This document shows positions 47,786-56,505 of a DNA stretch of 64,000 nucleotides, piece by piece. The stretch is from the NCBI RefSeq assembly GCF_030519655.1, contig NZ_JAUMIT010000001.1, forward strand, positions 248,001 through 312,000, given 5' to 3'. The stretch's first letter is position 1; the number at the start of each line of letters is the position of its first letter. The notes under the pieces are model-generated. The model was not told the origin of the DNA, did not search any database, and worked only from the letters and a program-made list of their open reading frames with translations. Both the position numbers and the translations under genes were made by a program. The stretch is from Wenyingzhuangia gilva (GTDB lineage: Bacteria > Bacteroidota > Bacteroidia > Flavobacteriales > Flavobacteriaceae).

Positions 47786-47789
47786 TGTT

Positions 47790-48746
47790 ATGAAAAATGT
47801 GATTTCTACCTCTTATTTCAATCAACAAATAAAAGCAGTTACTGAACCGCTTCCTGGCAGTATTGCTTACCCTACACAATACAAACTTCCTGTTAAAAAG
47901 AAATACGAAGGACTCCATATTATTGATTTTTTTCTAGAACTGGTCCCTCGTTCTGATAAAGAAATTTGGTTGACAAAAATTAAAAATCAAACCTTACTAA
48001 TTAACGGAAAACCTGCTACAGAAAACACCATTATAAAAGGAGGAGATATTACTCAACATACTTCAGAGCCTAAAACAGAACCTTGGGTAAACTCTAAAAT
48101 CGAGTTGTTGTTTAGCGATGAAAATATTATTATTATCAACAAACCTGCTCCGCTTCCTATGCATCCAAGTGGACGTTTTAACAAAAATTCTTTGACAGAA
48201 ATTTTAAAACTGGCTTTCCCAGAAGAAGATTTAAAAATCATCCACCGATTAGATGCCAATACTACAGGAATTGTCATTTTGGCTAGAAATAGAGAAATTG
48301 TAAAAAGCATTGGAGAGCAGTTTGAAAACAAATCAACCCAAAAAACATATTTGGCTTTGGTAGAAGGTATTCCAACTGAAGATTATTTTAATACAAATAC
48401 AAAAATAGGAATCCAAAAAACTGCTGGAGGTGGAAGAGCAAGTAATGATGATGGTATTGATGCTTATACTGAGTTTAAAGTTCTAGAAAGATATCCCGTA
48501 AAAAACATGACTTTATTAGAAGTTACACCTCATACAGGGAGAACCAATCAGATTAGATTACACCTAGCTTCCTTAAATCATCCTATTGTTGGAGACCATG
48601 GTTACAAAGACATTAATTATTTTAAAAAAAATCCTCTTACCTATGCCAGCGATTGTTTGTATCTACATGCTTGGAAACTAAATTTATACCATAACAACAA
48701 ACCATTTCTTATTGAAGCTCCTATCCCCGAAAAATTCTTAAATTAG
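47790..48746 (+). CDS. RluA-family RNA pseudouridine synthase
   Basis: Isomerises uridine in rRNA or tRNA; 318 residues. The catalytic motif HRLDANTTGIVILARN with the nucleophilic Asp is intact, as are INKPAPLPMHPSGR and TPHTGRTNQIRLHLA. An S4-like N-terminal segment with LLINGKPATENTIIKGGD probably binds RNA. The target position cannot be told by eye. A terminator precedes it, and the start codon almost touches a -7 element. Confidence 0.92.
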   Translation: MKNVISTSYFNQQIKAVTEPLPGSIAYPTQYKLPVKKKYEGLHIIDFFLELVPRSDKEIWLTKIKNQTLLINGKPATENTIIKGGDITQHTSEPKTEPWVNSKIELLFSDENIIIINKPAPLPMHPSGRFNKNSLTEILKLAFPEEDLKIIHRLDANTTGIVILARNREIVKSIGEQFENKSTQKTYLALVEGIPTEDYFNTNTKIGIQKTAGGGRASNDDGIDAYTEFKVLERYPVKNMTLLEVTPHTGRTNQIRLHLASLNHPIVGDHGYKDINYFKKNPLTYASDCLYLHAWKLNLYHNNKPFLIEAPIPEKFLN

Positions 48747-48810
48747 AATTTTGAACAACAGTGGTACATATATTGTTGTATTTTTATGATATAAATTTTA
48801 TAAAAGGTTC

Positions 48811-49674
48811 ATGAAATTAGAAGAAATAGACGTGCTCTCAGAAATGAGTAAAGAAGAGTTTATACAGAACTATTTTAAACCCCAAAAACCTGTAATTGTA
48901 AAAAACTACTCTAAAGATTGGCCTGCATTTAACAAATGGTCTCTAGCTTACATGAAAGAAATTGCTGGAGACAAAATAGTTCCTTTGTACGATGATAGAC
49001 CTGTAGATCCAAAAGTAAAATTTAATAGTCCTCATGCCAAAATGAAAATGAGTGATTATATTGATTTGCTAAAAAAAGAACCTACTAAGTTTAGGATTTT
49101 CTTATGGAATATTTTAAAAGAAATTCCAGTATTACAAAACGATTTTAAATATCCTGATGTAGGATTAACGTTTATTAAAAGTTTACCCACTTTGTTTTTT
49201 GGCGGGTATGACTCTTACACATTTATGCATTATGATATTGATTTAGCGAACATTTTTCACTTTCATTTTGAAGGAAAAAAACAATGTATTTTGTTTGATC
49301 AACAACAAAACAAATACATGTACAAAGTTCCTAACTCTTTGATGACTTTAAGAGAAATCGACTTTTCCAATCCTGATCTTGAAAAATTCCCTGCCTTAAA
49401 AAACGCTAGTGGATACATTGCCAATTTAGAACACGGAGACATGTTATACATCCCTGAGGGTTATTGGCATTATATGAGGTATATTACTCCTGGATTTTCT
49501 ATGAGTTTAAGAACCATTGCCAAAAAACCATCGCATGTTGCAAAAGCAGTTTACAATATTGTGGTGATGCGCAATGTTGAAAATTTAATGAGAAAAACAT
49601 TAGGCGAAAAATGGATGAATTGGAAATATCAAAAAGCCAAAAAAGATACCGAAAGGTTAAACAACATTACTTAA
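48811..49674 (+). CDS. JmjC/cupin-8 type Fe(II)/2-oxoglutarate-dependent hydroxylase-like protein
   Basis: 287-residue cupin-like protein. The iron triad is visible as His140-x-Asp142 (FMHYDID) and His220 (PEGYWHYM), with Lys157 as a candidate 2-oxoglutarate ligand. An N-terminal block KPQKPVIVKNYSKDWPAF is typical of cupin-8 proteins. Substrate unknown; relatives hydroxylate proteins or small molecules. Cytoplasmic by absence of a signal peptide. Confidence 0.87.
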   Translation: MKLEEIDVLSEMSKEEFIQNYFKPQKPVIVKNYSKDWPAFNKWSLAYMKEIAGDKIVPLYDDRPVDPKVKFNSPHAKMKMSDYIDLLKKEPTKFRIFLWNILKEIPVLQNDFKYPDVGLTFIKSLPTLFFGGYDSYTFMHYDIDLANIFHFHFEGKKQCILFDQQQNKYMYKVPNSLMTLREIDFSNPDLEKFPALKNASGYIANLEHGDMLYIPEGYWHYMRYITPGFSMSLRTIAKKPSHVAKAVYNIVVMRNVENLMRKTLGEKWMNWKYQKAKKDTERLNNIT

Positions 49675-49730
49675 TTATTTTTGGCACGACTTTTACTTAT
49701 ACTCAAAATATAATATTAAAAACAAAAATC

Positions 49731-50447
49731 ATGAAAAAAATTCAAATTGCACTAGTAGCCATCTTATTTTCGGTTAGTAGCTTCACAACTATAAATGCCC
49801 AAATGATTTCCTTAACTACTAAGGGAGAAGTAGAAGTTATTCCAGATATTGCTTCTACAAATATTAGCATTACCAAAACCAATAAAGATGCAAATGTTCT
49901 TAAAAAAGAAATTTCACAAATATCAAGTGATTTGAATAAAGAACTTTCTAAGTTAAAAATAGAAAAAAAGGACATTCAAACCAGTAATTTACAAATCAAC
50001 AAAGAATATGATTGGGTAAAAAGTGAAAGAGTCTTTAAAGGATATAGAGCAACGATTAGTACTTCTGTAACTTTTAGAAATATTAATAATTTAGAAAAAA
50101 TATACACTCAATTACTAAGTAACGAAGACATCGTTGTAAATGGTATTCAATACGATTATAGTAAAAAATCTGAAGCTGAAAATGAAGCTTATATAAAAGC
50201 ATTAAGTAATGCAAATACTTTAGCAGAAAAACTATTTAAGGAGGCCGAATCTAAATCTATGCTTTCTAACTCTAAAATCATTATCACCTCCATAAGTAAT
50301 AATAATTCTACACCAAGTGACTCACCAAAACCAATGTATAAAGCCGCTAATCTTGAAGCCTTTTCAGATTCAGCTCCAAATATTGATATCAACTCAGGAA
50401 CCATCACAATTACAAAAAGTTTAACCGTCGTATATCAATCACTTTAA
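49731..50447 (+). CDS. SIMPL (DUF541) domain exported protein
   Basis: Periplasmic protein of 238 residues. I use the ATG at 49731, which gives a clear signal peptide (MKKIQIALVAILFSVSSF to INAQ); the longer frame from 49611 overlaps the previous gene. The SIMPL/DUF541 fold is shown by LTTKGEVEVIPDIASTNISI, a QTSNLQINKEYDW segment and YKAANLEAF near the C-terminus. Role unknown; E. coli relatives respond to oxidative stress. Confidence 0.87.
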   Translation: MKKIQIALVAILFSVSSFTTINAQMISLTTKGEVEVIPDIASTNISITKTNKDANVLKKEISQISSDLNKELSKLKIEKKDIQTSNLQINKEYDWVKSERVFKGYRATISTSVTFRNINNLEKIYTQLLSNEDIVVNGIQYDYSKKSEAENEAYIKALSNANTLAEKLFKEAESKSMLSNSKIIITSISNNNSTPSDSPKPMYKAANLEAFSDSAPNIDINSGTITITKSLTVVYQSL

Positions 50448-50461
50448 AATTATAAAACACT

Positions 50462-50499
50462 AAAAAAAGCCTCATCAATTAATTGATGAGGCTTTTTTT
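50462..50499. terminator. Bidirectional palindromic terminator
   Basis: Perfect 19-base inverted repeat (50462-50480 / 50481-50499): AAAAAAAGCCTCATCAATT meets its complement directly. It lies between the convergent SIMPL and DUF4861 genes. Its stem is nearly the same as that at 53464-53499. Confidence 0.92.
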
Positions 50500-50511
50500 A
50501 TGAATCTATTC

Positions 50512-51816
50512 TTAGAAGGATTCATTCTTTATCTCTACTTCTATTTTAGCAGACAATTGATTTGTTAACTGCTTAATATAATTTTCAAAATAAGCTTTAT
50601 CTACAAATTTAGGATTGCTTAACTCCCAACAAGCCACTGCATAGTAACTGATTGGCTGACTATCTTCTATTTTTAATTTGGCTAAAAAAGTATTGGTTAA
50701 ATTTCCTTTTTTAGGAGCTTCTATGTAACCTATATATTTATCTTTTGGAAGAAGAATTGCCATTCCTAACCACCATTCTTTATTATACGTTTGTTTATCA
50801 TGCGTATACAACACTACATAATCACTGTTTTCATCCCAAATATTTAAAGGCTGGTCGTTATTAATATTTACCAAACCAACAGCTAAATTTTCATCTCCTT
50901 GGAGCCCTGAAACAGCTACTGTATTTTTATATCCATACATTCCTGGCCAAATGCTTGTTTTTTCTTTTACAGAATATGTTCTTTCATTTGGAGACCAATT
51001 TTGATAATCATAAGTCAATATTGACTCCACAGGACCTTCTGTTTGAATTTTAAAGGTTGTTTTTTCTATATTATTGATTGAATCATTAACAGTAACTCCT
51101 AATCTCATCAATTCATCATCTGTGATTAAAGCATAACCACCCAAACCAACAGAATTTCCTACAGACATAATATCTCTACCCCAAGATTCCATGACATGGT
51201 AATTATCTTCAACCTCACCTTTGTCATTGATTCCAACATCTTCTGGAGACATTTTAGAAGTTGTTTTCCCAAATAAATCTTTGGCATTTCTACCATCTAA
51301 ATAATGTCTAAATCCTACTTTGTCATTTTCCCAAGAAGGTCCATCAGTTTGATATTGTTGATATCCTAAACTTTTAGGTAATTCTTTTCTAGTTAATATT
51401 TCTTTTAAAGCTGGCTGTACAGGAGTGGTTTTTGAACTACGCTTCCCGAATCTAGCACTAGTTCTAATCACATATTGTGGAGCTGTATCTACCCATGTTA
51501 AAGTGATGTTTTTTGTTTCTTGACCCGAAAAATTGTTCACAAAAAATAGTTCATCCCATGCTCCATCATCATCAGCATCTACCAATTGAGACGGAATGGT
51601 GTCAGAAGCAACCATCAACAAAGGATATTTTTTTACACCCTCTTCTTGTATTGACAACGAGTTTCTATCAATAGAAACCGCTTTATCTGTCAAATTAAAA
51701 TTCGAACTATTAGTTAATACAATATCTGTTTTATCTACTTGTTTTGTGGTTTTACAAGACACCAACAAAAGCCCTGTTAAGACTATTGAAAAACTTACAC
51801 TTACTAGCTTTTTCAT
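50512..51816 (-). CDS. DUF4861 family lipoprotein
   Basis: 434-residue lipoprotein with a lipobox at Cys21 (LLLVSC), so anchored to a membrane, probably the outer one. The family has unknown function, but as I recall occurs in polysaccharide-utilisation loci of Bacteroidota. The conserved block GPSWENDKVGFRHYLDGRNA and the mixed beta-sandwich-like pattern are consistent with carbohydrate processing. It follows the GH28-like gene by 63 bases on the same strand, so the pair is probably co-expressed. Confidence 0.8.
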   Translation of the reverse strand: MKKLVSVSFSIVLTGLLLVSCKTTKQVDKTDIVLTNSSNFNLTDKAVSIDRNSLSIQEEGVKKYPLLMVASDTIPSQLVDADDDGAWDELFFVNNFSGQETKNITLTWVDTAPQYVIRTSARFGKRSSKTTPVQPALKEILTRKELPKSLGYQQYQTDGPSWENDKVGFRHYLDGRNAKDLFGKTTSKMSPEDVGINDKGEVEDNYHVMESWGRDIMSVGNSVGLGGYALITDDELMRLGVTVNDSINNIEKTTFKIQTEGPVESILTYDYQNWSPNERTYSVKEKTSIWPGMYGYKNTVAVSGLQGDENLAVGLVNINNDQPLNIWDENSDYVVLYTHDKQTYNKEWWLGMAILLPKDKYIGYIEAPKKGNLTNTFLAKLKIEDSQPISYYAVACWELSNPKFVDKAYFENYIKQLTNQLSAKIEVEIKNESF

Positions 51817-51879
51817 GATATTTTAATCAATTATTTTTTTATTCCTTTTAATTTACAATCCACACTAAATTAAAAATTA

Positions 51880-53358
51880 TTATTCAGCACTGTAGATTTT
51901 CTCAGCAAAAACAACCTTATCAACATTTTTTACCGCCACTTTAGATTGATCTTCTGCAACAATCTTTACATCGTTCAAAATCCAATTAGCACTATAACTA
52001 ACCTGTCCTGCAGTTTTTGCATGTATGGAAACATTGTTTAACACAATATTCTCTATAATAGAATTTTCAATACCGTTAACATTGATGGCAACATCCGCTC
52101 CTTTGATATCAATATTTTTAAGGGTGATATTTCTAAAAGTTGGAATTCCCTTGGCTGGTTCTACTTTTTGTAACATTTTTTTCCAATGTGCCGGAATAGA
52201 ATCTTTGTTAAATTCTTTTGGCAATTTTGAATAACTGTAATTAGGATTCCAGTTCATTCCAACTTGCATAAAAGTCCCTACTTTATCCATTTTAATATTT
52301 TCTACAATAATATCTTCTACAGTACCACCTCTGTTGGTTGCCGATTTGATATTTAATCCATTCTTAGTTCCCATTCCGTGAATGTTTGACACATATACGT
52401 GACGAATACTTCCAGAAGTTTCACTACCAATGGTAAACAATCCTGCTCCTTGTCTGGCAACACAATCTTTAATAACTACGTATTCTGTAGATCTATTTAC
52501 ACGCTGACCATCCCAATCTCTTCCTGCTTTTAAACAAAAATTATCATCGTTACAATCAATATCACAGTTCTGAACCAAAATCCATTTTGAAGAATCTATA
52601 TCAATTCCATCAGTACTTGGTCCATGACCTCCTATATTGTTTCTAATCACCAGTCCATCAATCGTTACATATTTAGAATACAACACCTGAACTGTCCAAA
52701 AACCTGCCCTTTGAATATTTAAATCTTTCACAAAAATATTTTCCGAATTTGAAACCAATAAAGTTCTAGGTCTTTTTGCATCGTAGTCCACAATCCACCT
52801 TAAACCTCTTGGTTCGTAATCGTTTTTACGCAAATCCCAATAATAATCCCAGAATACTTTTCCTTGACCATCAATAACTCCCTCTCCTTCTAAAGTTACA
52901 TTCTTTTGATTGTCAACATTAATTAATGCAGCTGGCCAAACCATTTCAATTCCAGCCACACGAGTGTCAATTTCTTTATAATCTTTAATATCTTCACTTC
53001 CTTTAATTTTTACACCTTTAGGAACTAAAAACTTAATATTAGATTTTATAAAAACAGAACCACTTAAATATTCACCAGGTTTAAAAGTAACCGTACCTCC
53101 TCCATTTTTATAACATTCATCTATGGTTTTCTGAATCGCTATTGTATTTAAGGTAACACCATCATTTACTGCTCCAAAATCGTTCACATAATAAATATCA
53201 CTACTTACAGTAAAGGATTTTGCCCCTACTTTACTTACCCAATCAGGCTTAGACTCATTGAAGATTTGATTTTTTGTAGAATTTGTTTGTTTAACTTGTT
53301 TACAAGACACTATGTAACAACTAACAAACAACAATAATAAGATTCTATAATTTTTCAT
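51880..53358 (-). CDS. GH28-like polygalacturonase-fold lipoprotein, altered active site
   Basis: 492-residue right-handed beta-helix protein with a lipobox at Cys19 (YIVSC). The pectate-lyase-type start VNDFGAVNDGVTLN and GH28 motifs are present: STDGID with Asp250 and NDDNF with Asp271/Asp272, the three catalytic acids of polygalacturonases. The usual GHG His is Ala305 (QGAGLF) and the usual RIK Arg is Asn336 (NIK), while Lys338 is kept. The repeated coils continue to the C-terminus. A glycoside hydrolase acting on a galacturonate-like or other chain is likely; the substrate may differ from pectin. Confidence 0.8.
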   Translation of the reverse strand: MKNYRILLLLFVSCYIVSCKQVKQTNSTKNQIFNESKPDWVSKVGAKSFTVSSDIYYVNDFGAVNDGVTLNTIAIQKTIDECYKNGGGTVTFKPGEYLSGSVFIKSNIKFLVPKGVKIKGSEDIKDYKEIDTRVAGIEMVWPAALINVDNQKNVTLEGEGVIDGQGKVFWDYYWDLRKNDYEPRGLRWIVDYDAKRPRTLLVSNSENIFVKDLNIQRAGFWTVQVLYSKYVTIDGLVIRNNIGGHGPSTDGIDIDSSKWILVQNCDIDCNDDNFCLKAGRDWDGQRVNRSTEYVVIKDCVARQGAGLFTIGSETSGSIRHVYVSNIHGMGTKNGLNIKSATNRGGTVEDIIVENIKMDKVGTFMQVGMNWNPNYSYSKLPKEFNKDSIPAHWKKMLQKVEPAKGIPTFRNITLKNIDIKGADVAINVNGIENSIIENIVLNNVSIHAKTAGQVSYSANWILNDVKIVAEDQSKVAVKNVDKVVFAEKIYSAE

Positions 53359-53463
53359 GGATATTATTTAAAAAGCTAAAGCTATAATAAATCCTAAAAA
53401 AAGCCGTCCTGCACCTACATGACAACAACATTATCCAAGAAATATTCTTAAAGATTAAGAGAA

Positions 53464-53499
53464 ATAAAAAAAGCCTCATCGAATTCTCGATGAGGCTTT
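53464..53499 (-). terminator. Terminator downstream of the tRNA-Leu pair
   Basis: Stem AAAGCCTCATCGA / TCGATGAGGCTTT (53470-53482, 53487-53499), loop ATTC, A-run on the left reading as a U-tract on the minus strand. Confidence 0.85.
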
Positions 53500-53500
53500 G

Positions 53501-53586
53501 TACTCAAGATGGGACTTGAACCCATACGGGCATTTCTGCCCACTGGATTTTAAGTCCAGCGTGTCTACCAATTCCACCACTTGAGC
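53501..53586 (-). tRNA. tRNA-Leu (anticodon UAA), copy 1
   Basis: 86-base class II tRNA. The anticodon stem-loop CTGGA-CTTAAAA-TCCAG gives anticodon TAA (decodes UUA/UUG). The long variable arm GGGCAGAAATGCCC and T-loop GGTTCAAGTCC are intact. The CCA end is not encoded. Identical to copy 2. Confidence 0.95.
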
Positions 53587-53616
53587 GTGTGTAAACTTAT
53601 TTTTTTTAAAACTTTG

Positions 53617-53702
53617 TACTCAAGATGGGACTTGAACCCATACGGGCATTTCTGCCCACTGGATTTTAAGTCCAGCGTGTCTACCAATTCCACCACTTGA
53701 GC
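53617..53702 (-). tRNA. tRNA-Leu (anticodon UAA), copy 2
   Basis: Exact duplicate of the tRNA at 53501-53586, 30 bases upstream of it in transcription order. The five bases CTTTG beyond each 3' end are also shared. Upstream lies a small inverted repeat ATTTAGT / ACTAAAT (53703-53720). Confidence 0.95.
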
Positions 53703-53778
53703 ATTTAGTTTACACTAAATATTTGGTATGTATAATACAATGTTTTGTTGAACGTATGCATTTCTTTAAATGCGAGTG

Positions 53779-53807
53779 CAAATATAAGAGATATTTATCT
53801 TCACAAA
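53779..53807 (-). promoter_or_regulatory. Possible promoter of the tRNA-Leu pair
   Basis: Minus-strand -7 element TATATTTG (53779-53786) with a TTTG (plus CAAA 53804-53807) 17 bases upstream, two shorter than the usual 19. About 75 bases before the tRNA. The rest of gap 53703-53948 is T-rich with no gene. Confidence 0.35.
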
Positions 53808-53913
53808 AAAATAATATTGCTTTTTTTTTATTTTTTTTTCATCCGTATAAATAACTACCAAAACTTAAGTATAATAAAATCTATAAGTTCAATTCCTAAG
53901 AAAATAATATCTC

Positions 53914-53921
53914 TATCTTTG
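53914..53921 (+). promoter_or_regulatory. Possible -7 element for ctaB
   Basis: TATCTTTG fits TAnnTTTG, 27 bases before the ATG at 53949; -33 not evident. Confidence 0.4.
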
Positions 53922-53948
53922 CACAAATTTCAGAAGTACAAAAACCCA

Positions 53949-54848
53949 ATGCCAAATACAGATAAAAAACTGGTAATTAACAAAGGCACTTTTTTAAGCG
54001 ACTTTAAACAACTTACCAAATTTGGACTATCATTAAGTGTCGTTTTTTCGGCAATAGCTGGTTATTTACTTGCAGCGGATACCATTAACTATACTATTGT
54101 AACATTATTAGCCGTTGGAGGTTACTTAATGGTAGGAGCTTCTAATGCTTTTAATCAAATTATAGAAATAGAGGCTGATAAGTTGATGCAAAGAACCATG
54201 AACAGACCTTTGCCAACAGGTAGATACAATACAAATACTGCCATGATTATTGCAGTCGTTTTTACCATATTAGGGCTGTACATTCTTTATACCATTAACG
54301 AAAAAAGTGCTCTTTTAGGAGCGGTATCTATATTTTTATATACCTGTGCTTATACTCCTTTAAAAGGTGTAACGCCTTTGGCCGTTTTTGTAGGTGCTTT
54401 TCCTGGGGCCATTCCTTTTATGTTAGGATGGGTAGCTGCTACCGATAGATTTGGAATAGAAGCAGGTATCTTTTTTATGATTCAATTTTTTTGGCAATTC
54501 CCTCACTTTTGGGCAATTGGTTGGTTAGGACACGATGAATATTTAAAAGCAGGATATAATTTATTACCTACAGGTAAAAGAGATAGAAAAACAGTTATAC
54601 AAATTTTACTTTATACAATTCTCTTAATTTTTGTATCTATCATTCCTGTATTTAAACTAACAGGTGAATTTTATATTTATCCCATAACCGCTGTAATTAT
54701 TTTTATGAGTGGTGCTGTTATTTTTTATTACGGAATACAACTATACAAAAACTTGACTAAACAAACAGCAAAAAAACTAATGTTGGCAAGTGTATTTTAC
54801 ATTACAGCCATCCAAATTATATATATAATAGATAAATTTCTCCACTAA
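53949..54848 (+). CDS. ctaB: Heme O synthase (protoheme IX farnesyltransferase)
   Basis: UbiA-fold membrane prenyltransferase converting heme B to heme O for aa3-type oxidases. I start at ATG 53949, giving 299 residues; the upstream frame to 53745 reads through the promoter region. Typical parts: LTKFGLSLSVVFSAI at the N-terminus, the Asp-containing EIEADKLMQRTMNRPLPTGR, and FFWQFPHFWAIGW. Nine hydrophobic segments fit the family. First gene of the respiratory oxidase cluster. Confidence 0.94.
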   Translation: MPNTDKKLVINKGTFLSDFKQLTKFGLSLSVVFSAIAGYLLAADTINYTIVTLLAVGGYLMVGASNAFNQIIEIEADKLMQRTMNRPLPTGRYNTNTAMIIAVVFTILGLYILYTINEKSALLGAVSIFLYTCAYTPLKGVTPLAVFVGAFPGAIPFMLGWVAATDRFGIEAGIFFMIQFFWQFPHFWAIGWLGHDEYLKAGYNLLPTGKRDRKTVIQILLYTILLIFVSIIPVFKLTGEFYIYPITAVIIFMSGAVIFYYGIQLYKNLTKQTAKKLMLASVFYITAIQIIYIIDKFLH

Positions 54849-54849
54849 A

Positions 54850-55437
54850 ATGGATAACAAAATGACTTTAGATCAAGAATTAAATGTCGCTAGAAGAAAA
54901 GCAGCAAAACCAATGTTATGGATATCTATGGTGAGTATGACCATGATGTTTGCTGGTCTAGTAAGTGCTTATGTAATTAGTAGTAATCGTGAAGATTGGG
55001 TTAGTTTTGAATTACCTCCTGCTTTGCTTACTAGTACAGTGTTAATTATTATAAGTAGCTTAACAGTACATGCAGCGCTAATGGCCTCAAAAAAACAAAA
55101 AAACAGTATTTCTTCGCTACTATTAGTAATCACATTATTTTTAGGAATTGGATTCGTAGTATCACAAATAAGTGGTTTTGGAGAGCTTAGAGATGCTGGT
55201 TTATTTTTTACTGGACCTAAAAGTTTGATCTCATCATCCATGCTAATGGTCATTGTATTTACTCATTTGTTACATATATTTGCAGCATTAATTGTTTTAA
55301 TTGTAATGATTACAAGACAATTATTAGGTAAATATAACAACGGCAACACATTAGGATTTGAACTAGGAAGTATTTTCTGGCACTTTTTAGATTTACTATG
55401 GATAATACTATTTTTATTCTTTTATTTTAATACTTAA
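54850..55437 (+). CDS. Heme-copper oxidase subunit III-like protein
   Basis: 195-residue membrane protein with about five hydrophobic segments, matching the short subunit III form. Visible: SMVSMTMMFAGLVSAYVIS, FTHLLHIFAALIVL and the terminal FWHFLDLLWIILFL, where His and Asp/Glu residues are typical. It lies one base after ctaB and before a second subunit III gene; together these occur in flavobacterial oxidase clusters. Confidence 0.88.
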   Translation: MDNKMTLDQELNVARRKAAKPMLWISMVSMTMMFAGLVSAYVISSNREDWVSFELPPALLTSTVLIIISSLTVHAALMASKKQKNSISSLLLVITLFLGIGFVVSQISGFGELRDAGLFFTGPKSLISSSMLMVIVFTHLLHIFAALIVLIVMITRQLLGKYNNGNTLGFELGSIFWHFLDLLWIILFLFFYFNT

Positions 55438-55447
55438 TGTAAATTTA

Positions 55448-55455
55448 TAAATTTG
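55448..55455 (+). promoter_or_regulatory. Possible -7 element before the second subunit III gene
   Basis: TAAATTTG fits TAnnTTTG, 42 bases before ATG 55498; may be internal to the operon. Low certainty. Confidence 0.25.
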
Positions 55456-55497
55456 CCATTCGAACAAAACCGAACAAAACAATCAATTATAACACTT

Positions 55498-56472
55498 ATG
55501 AAAGCAACAACTGCTGATCAGAACACAAATGTATGGGAGGGTGGAGCTACCAAACCATTAGGTGCAAGTTATGGGAAAATGATGATGTGGTTCTTCATCT
55601 TATCTGATGCTCTAACTTTTGCAGGTTTTTTAGCCGCTTACGGACTTACTCGTTTTAAATTTATCGACGTATGGCCTATTGCAGATGAAGTATTTACTCA
55701 CTTTCCATTTATCCACGGAAATTATCCAATGTACTATGTTGCGTTAATGACCTTTATTTTAATCTTTTCATCTGTTACTATGGTATTGGCTGTAGATGCG
55801 GGTCATCAAATGAAACGTAAGAAAGTAATTCTTTACATGTTCTTAACCATTATTGGTGGTATTGTTTTCGTTGGTTCTCAAGCTTGGGAATGGAAAAACT
55901 TTATCAAAGGTGAATATGGTGCTGTTCAATTAAAAGACGGTAAAATTATTCAATTTGTAAATCAAGAAGGAAAGCAAATTGCATTGGCTGATTTTGCAGA
56001 AAAAAACAACCCTATTGTTCAACACACTCGTAACAACGGATTGTGGAATGAAAAAGGGCCTACTGTTTCTGAATTTACTACTGAAGGGATTATTGAAGCA
56101 TTTAAGCACAACCCAGAAATTGGAATTCGTTTAGAAAAAATAAATCCTGAAACAAAACAAAAAATAGTAATTCTTAACAAAGCTGAAGCTTTAAAATATT
56201 TAGAGCAATCTGCAAGAGTTGTAGAAGGAGCTAACTTAGAAGTAAACGAATATGGTTCTAGCCAATTTGCAGATTTCTTTTTCTTTATTACTGGTTTCCA
56301 CGGTTTCCACGTAACTTCTGGTATTATCATAAATATCATTATTTTTGCAAACGTATTATTAGGTACTTACGAAAGAAGAGGACATTATGAGATGGTAGAA
56401 AAAGTTGGATTGTACTGGCACTTTGTAGATTTAGTGTGGGTATTTGTATTTACATTCTTCTACTTAGTATAA
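55498..56472 (+). CDS. Cytochrome c oxidase subunit III with large hydrophilic insertion
   Basis: 324 residues from ATG 55498 (the frame to 55453 adds an unlikely leader). Membrane parts match subunit III: GKMMMWFFILSDALTFAGF, ITGFHGFHVTSG and the terminal HFVDLVWVFVFTFFY. A hydrophilic stretch of about 110 residues lies between membrane segments (roughly residues 140-250), with no recognised fold. The same insertion is, to my memory, common in flavobacterial homologues, so I treat it as family normal. Confidence 0.9.
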   Translation: MKATTADQNTNVWEGGATKPLGASYGKMMMWFFILSDALTFAGFLAAYGLTRFKFIDVWPIADEVFTHFPFIHGNYPMYYVALMTFILIFSSVTMVLAVDAGHQMKRKKVILYMFLTIIGGIVFVGSQAWEWKNFIKGEYGAVQLKDGKIIQFVNQEGKQIALADFAEKNNPIVQHTRNNGLWNEKGPTVSEFTTEGIIEAFKHNPEIGIRLEKINPETKQKIVILNKAEALKYLEQSARVVEGANLEVNEYGSSQFADFFFFITGFHGFHVTSGIIINIIIFANVLLGTYERRGHYEMVEKVGLYWHFVDLVWVFVFTFFYLV

Positions 56473-56505
56473 TTTTTAAAAGCGACAGCATTCATATCAT
56501 ATATT

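Noticed and set aside
49611-49730. N-terminal extension of the SIMPL protein
   Set aside because: It lies mostly inside the upstream gene and hides a perfect signal peptide beginning at 49731.
53745-53948. N-terminal extension of ctaB
   Set aside because: It covers a T-rich non-coding region and a likely promoter box, and lengthens the protein beyond the family size.
55498-56472. Gene fusion or foreign domain in subunit III
   Set aside because: The hydrophilic insertion is, as I recall, a usual feature of flavobacterial homologues.
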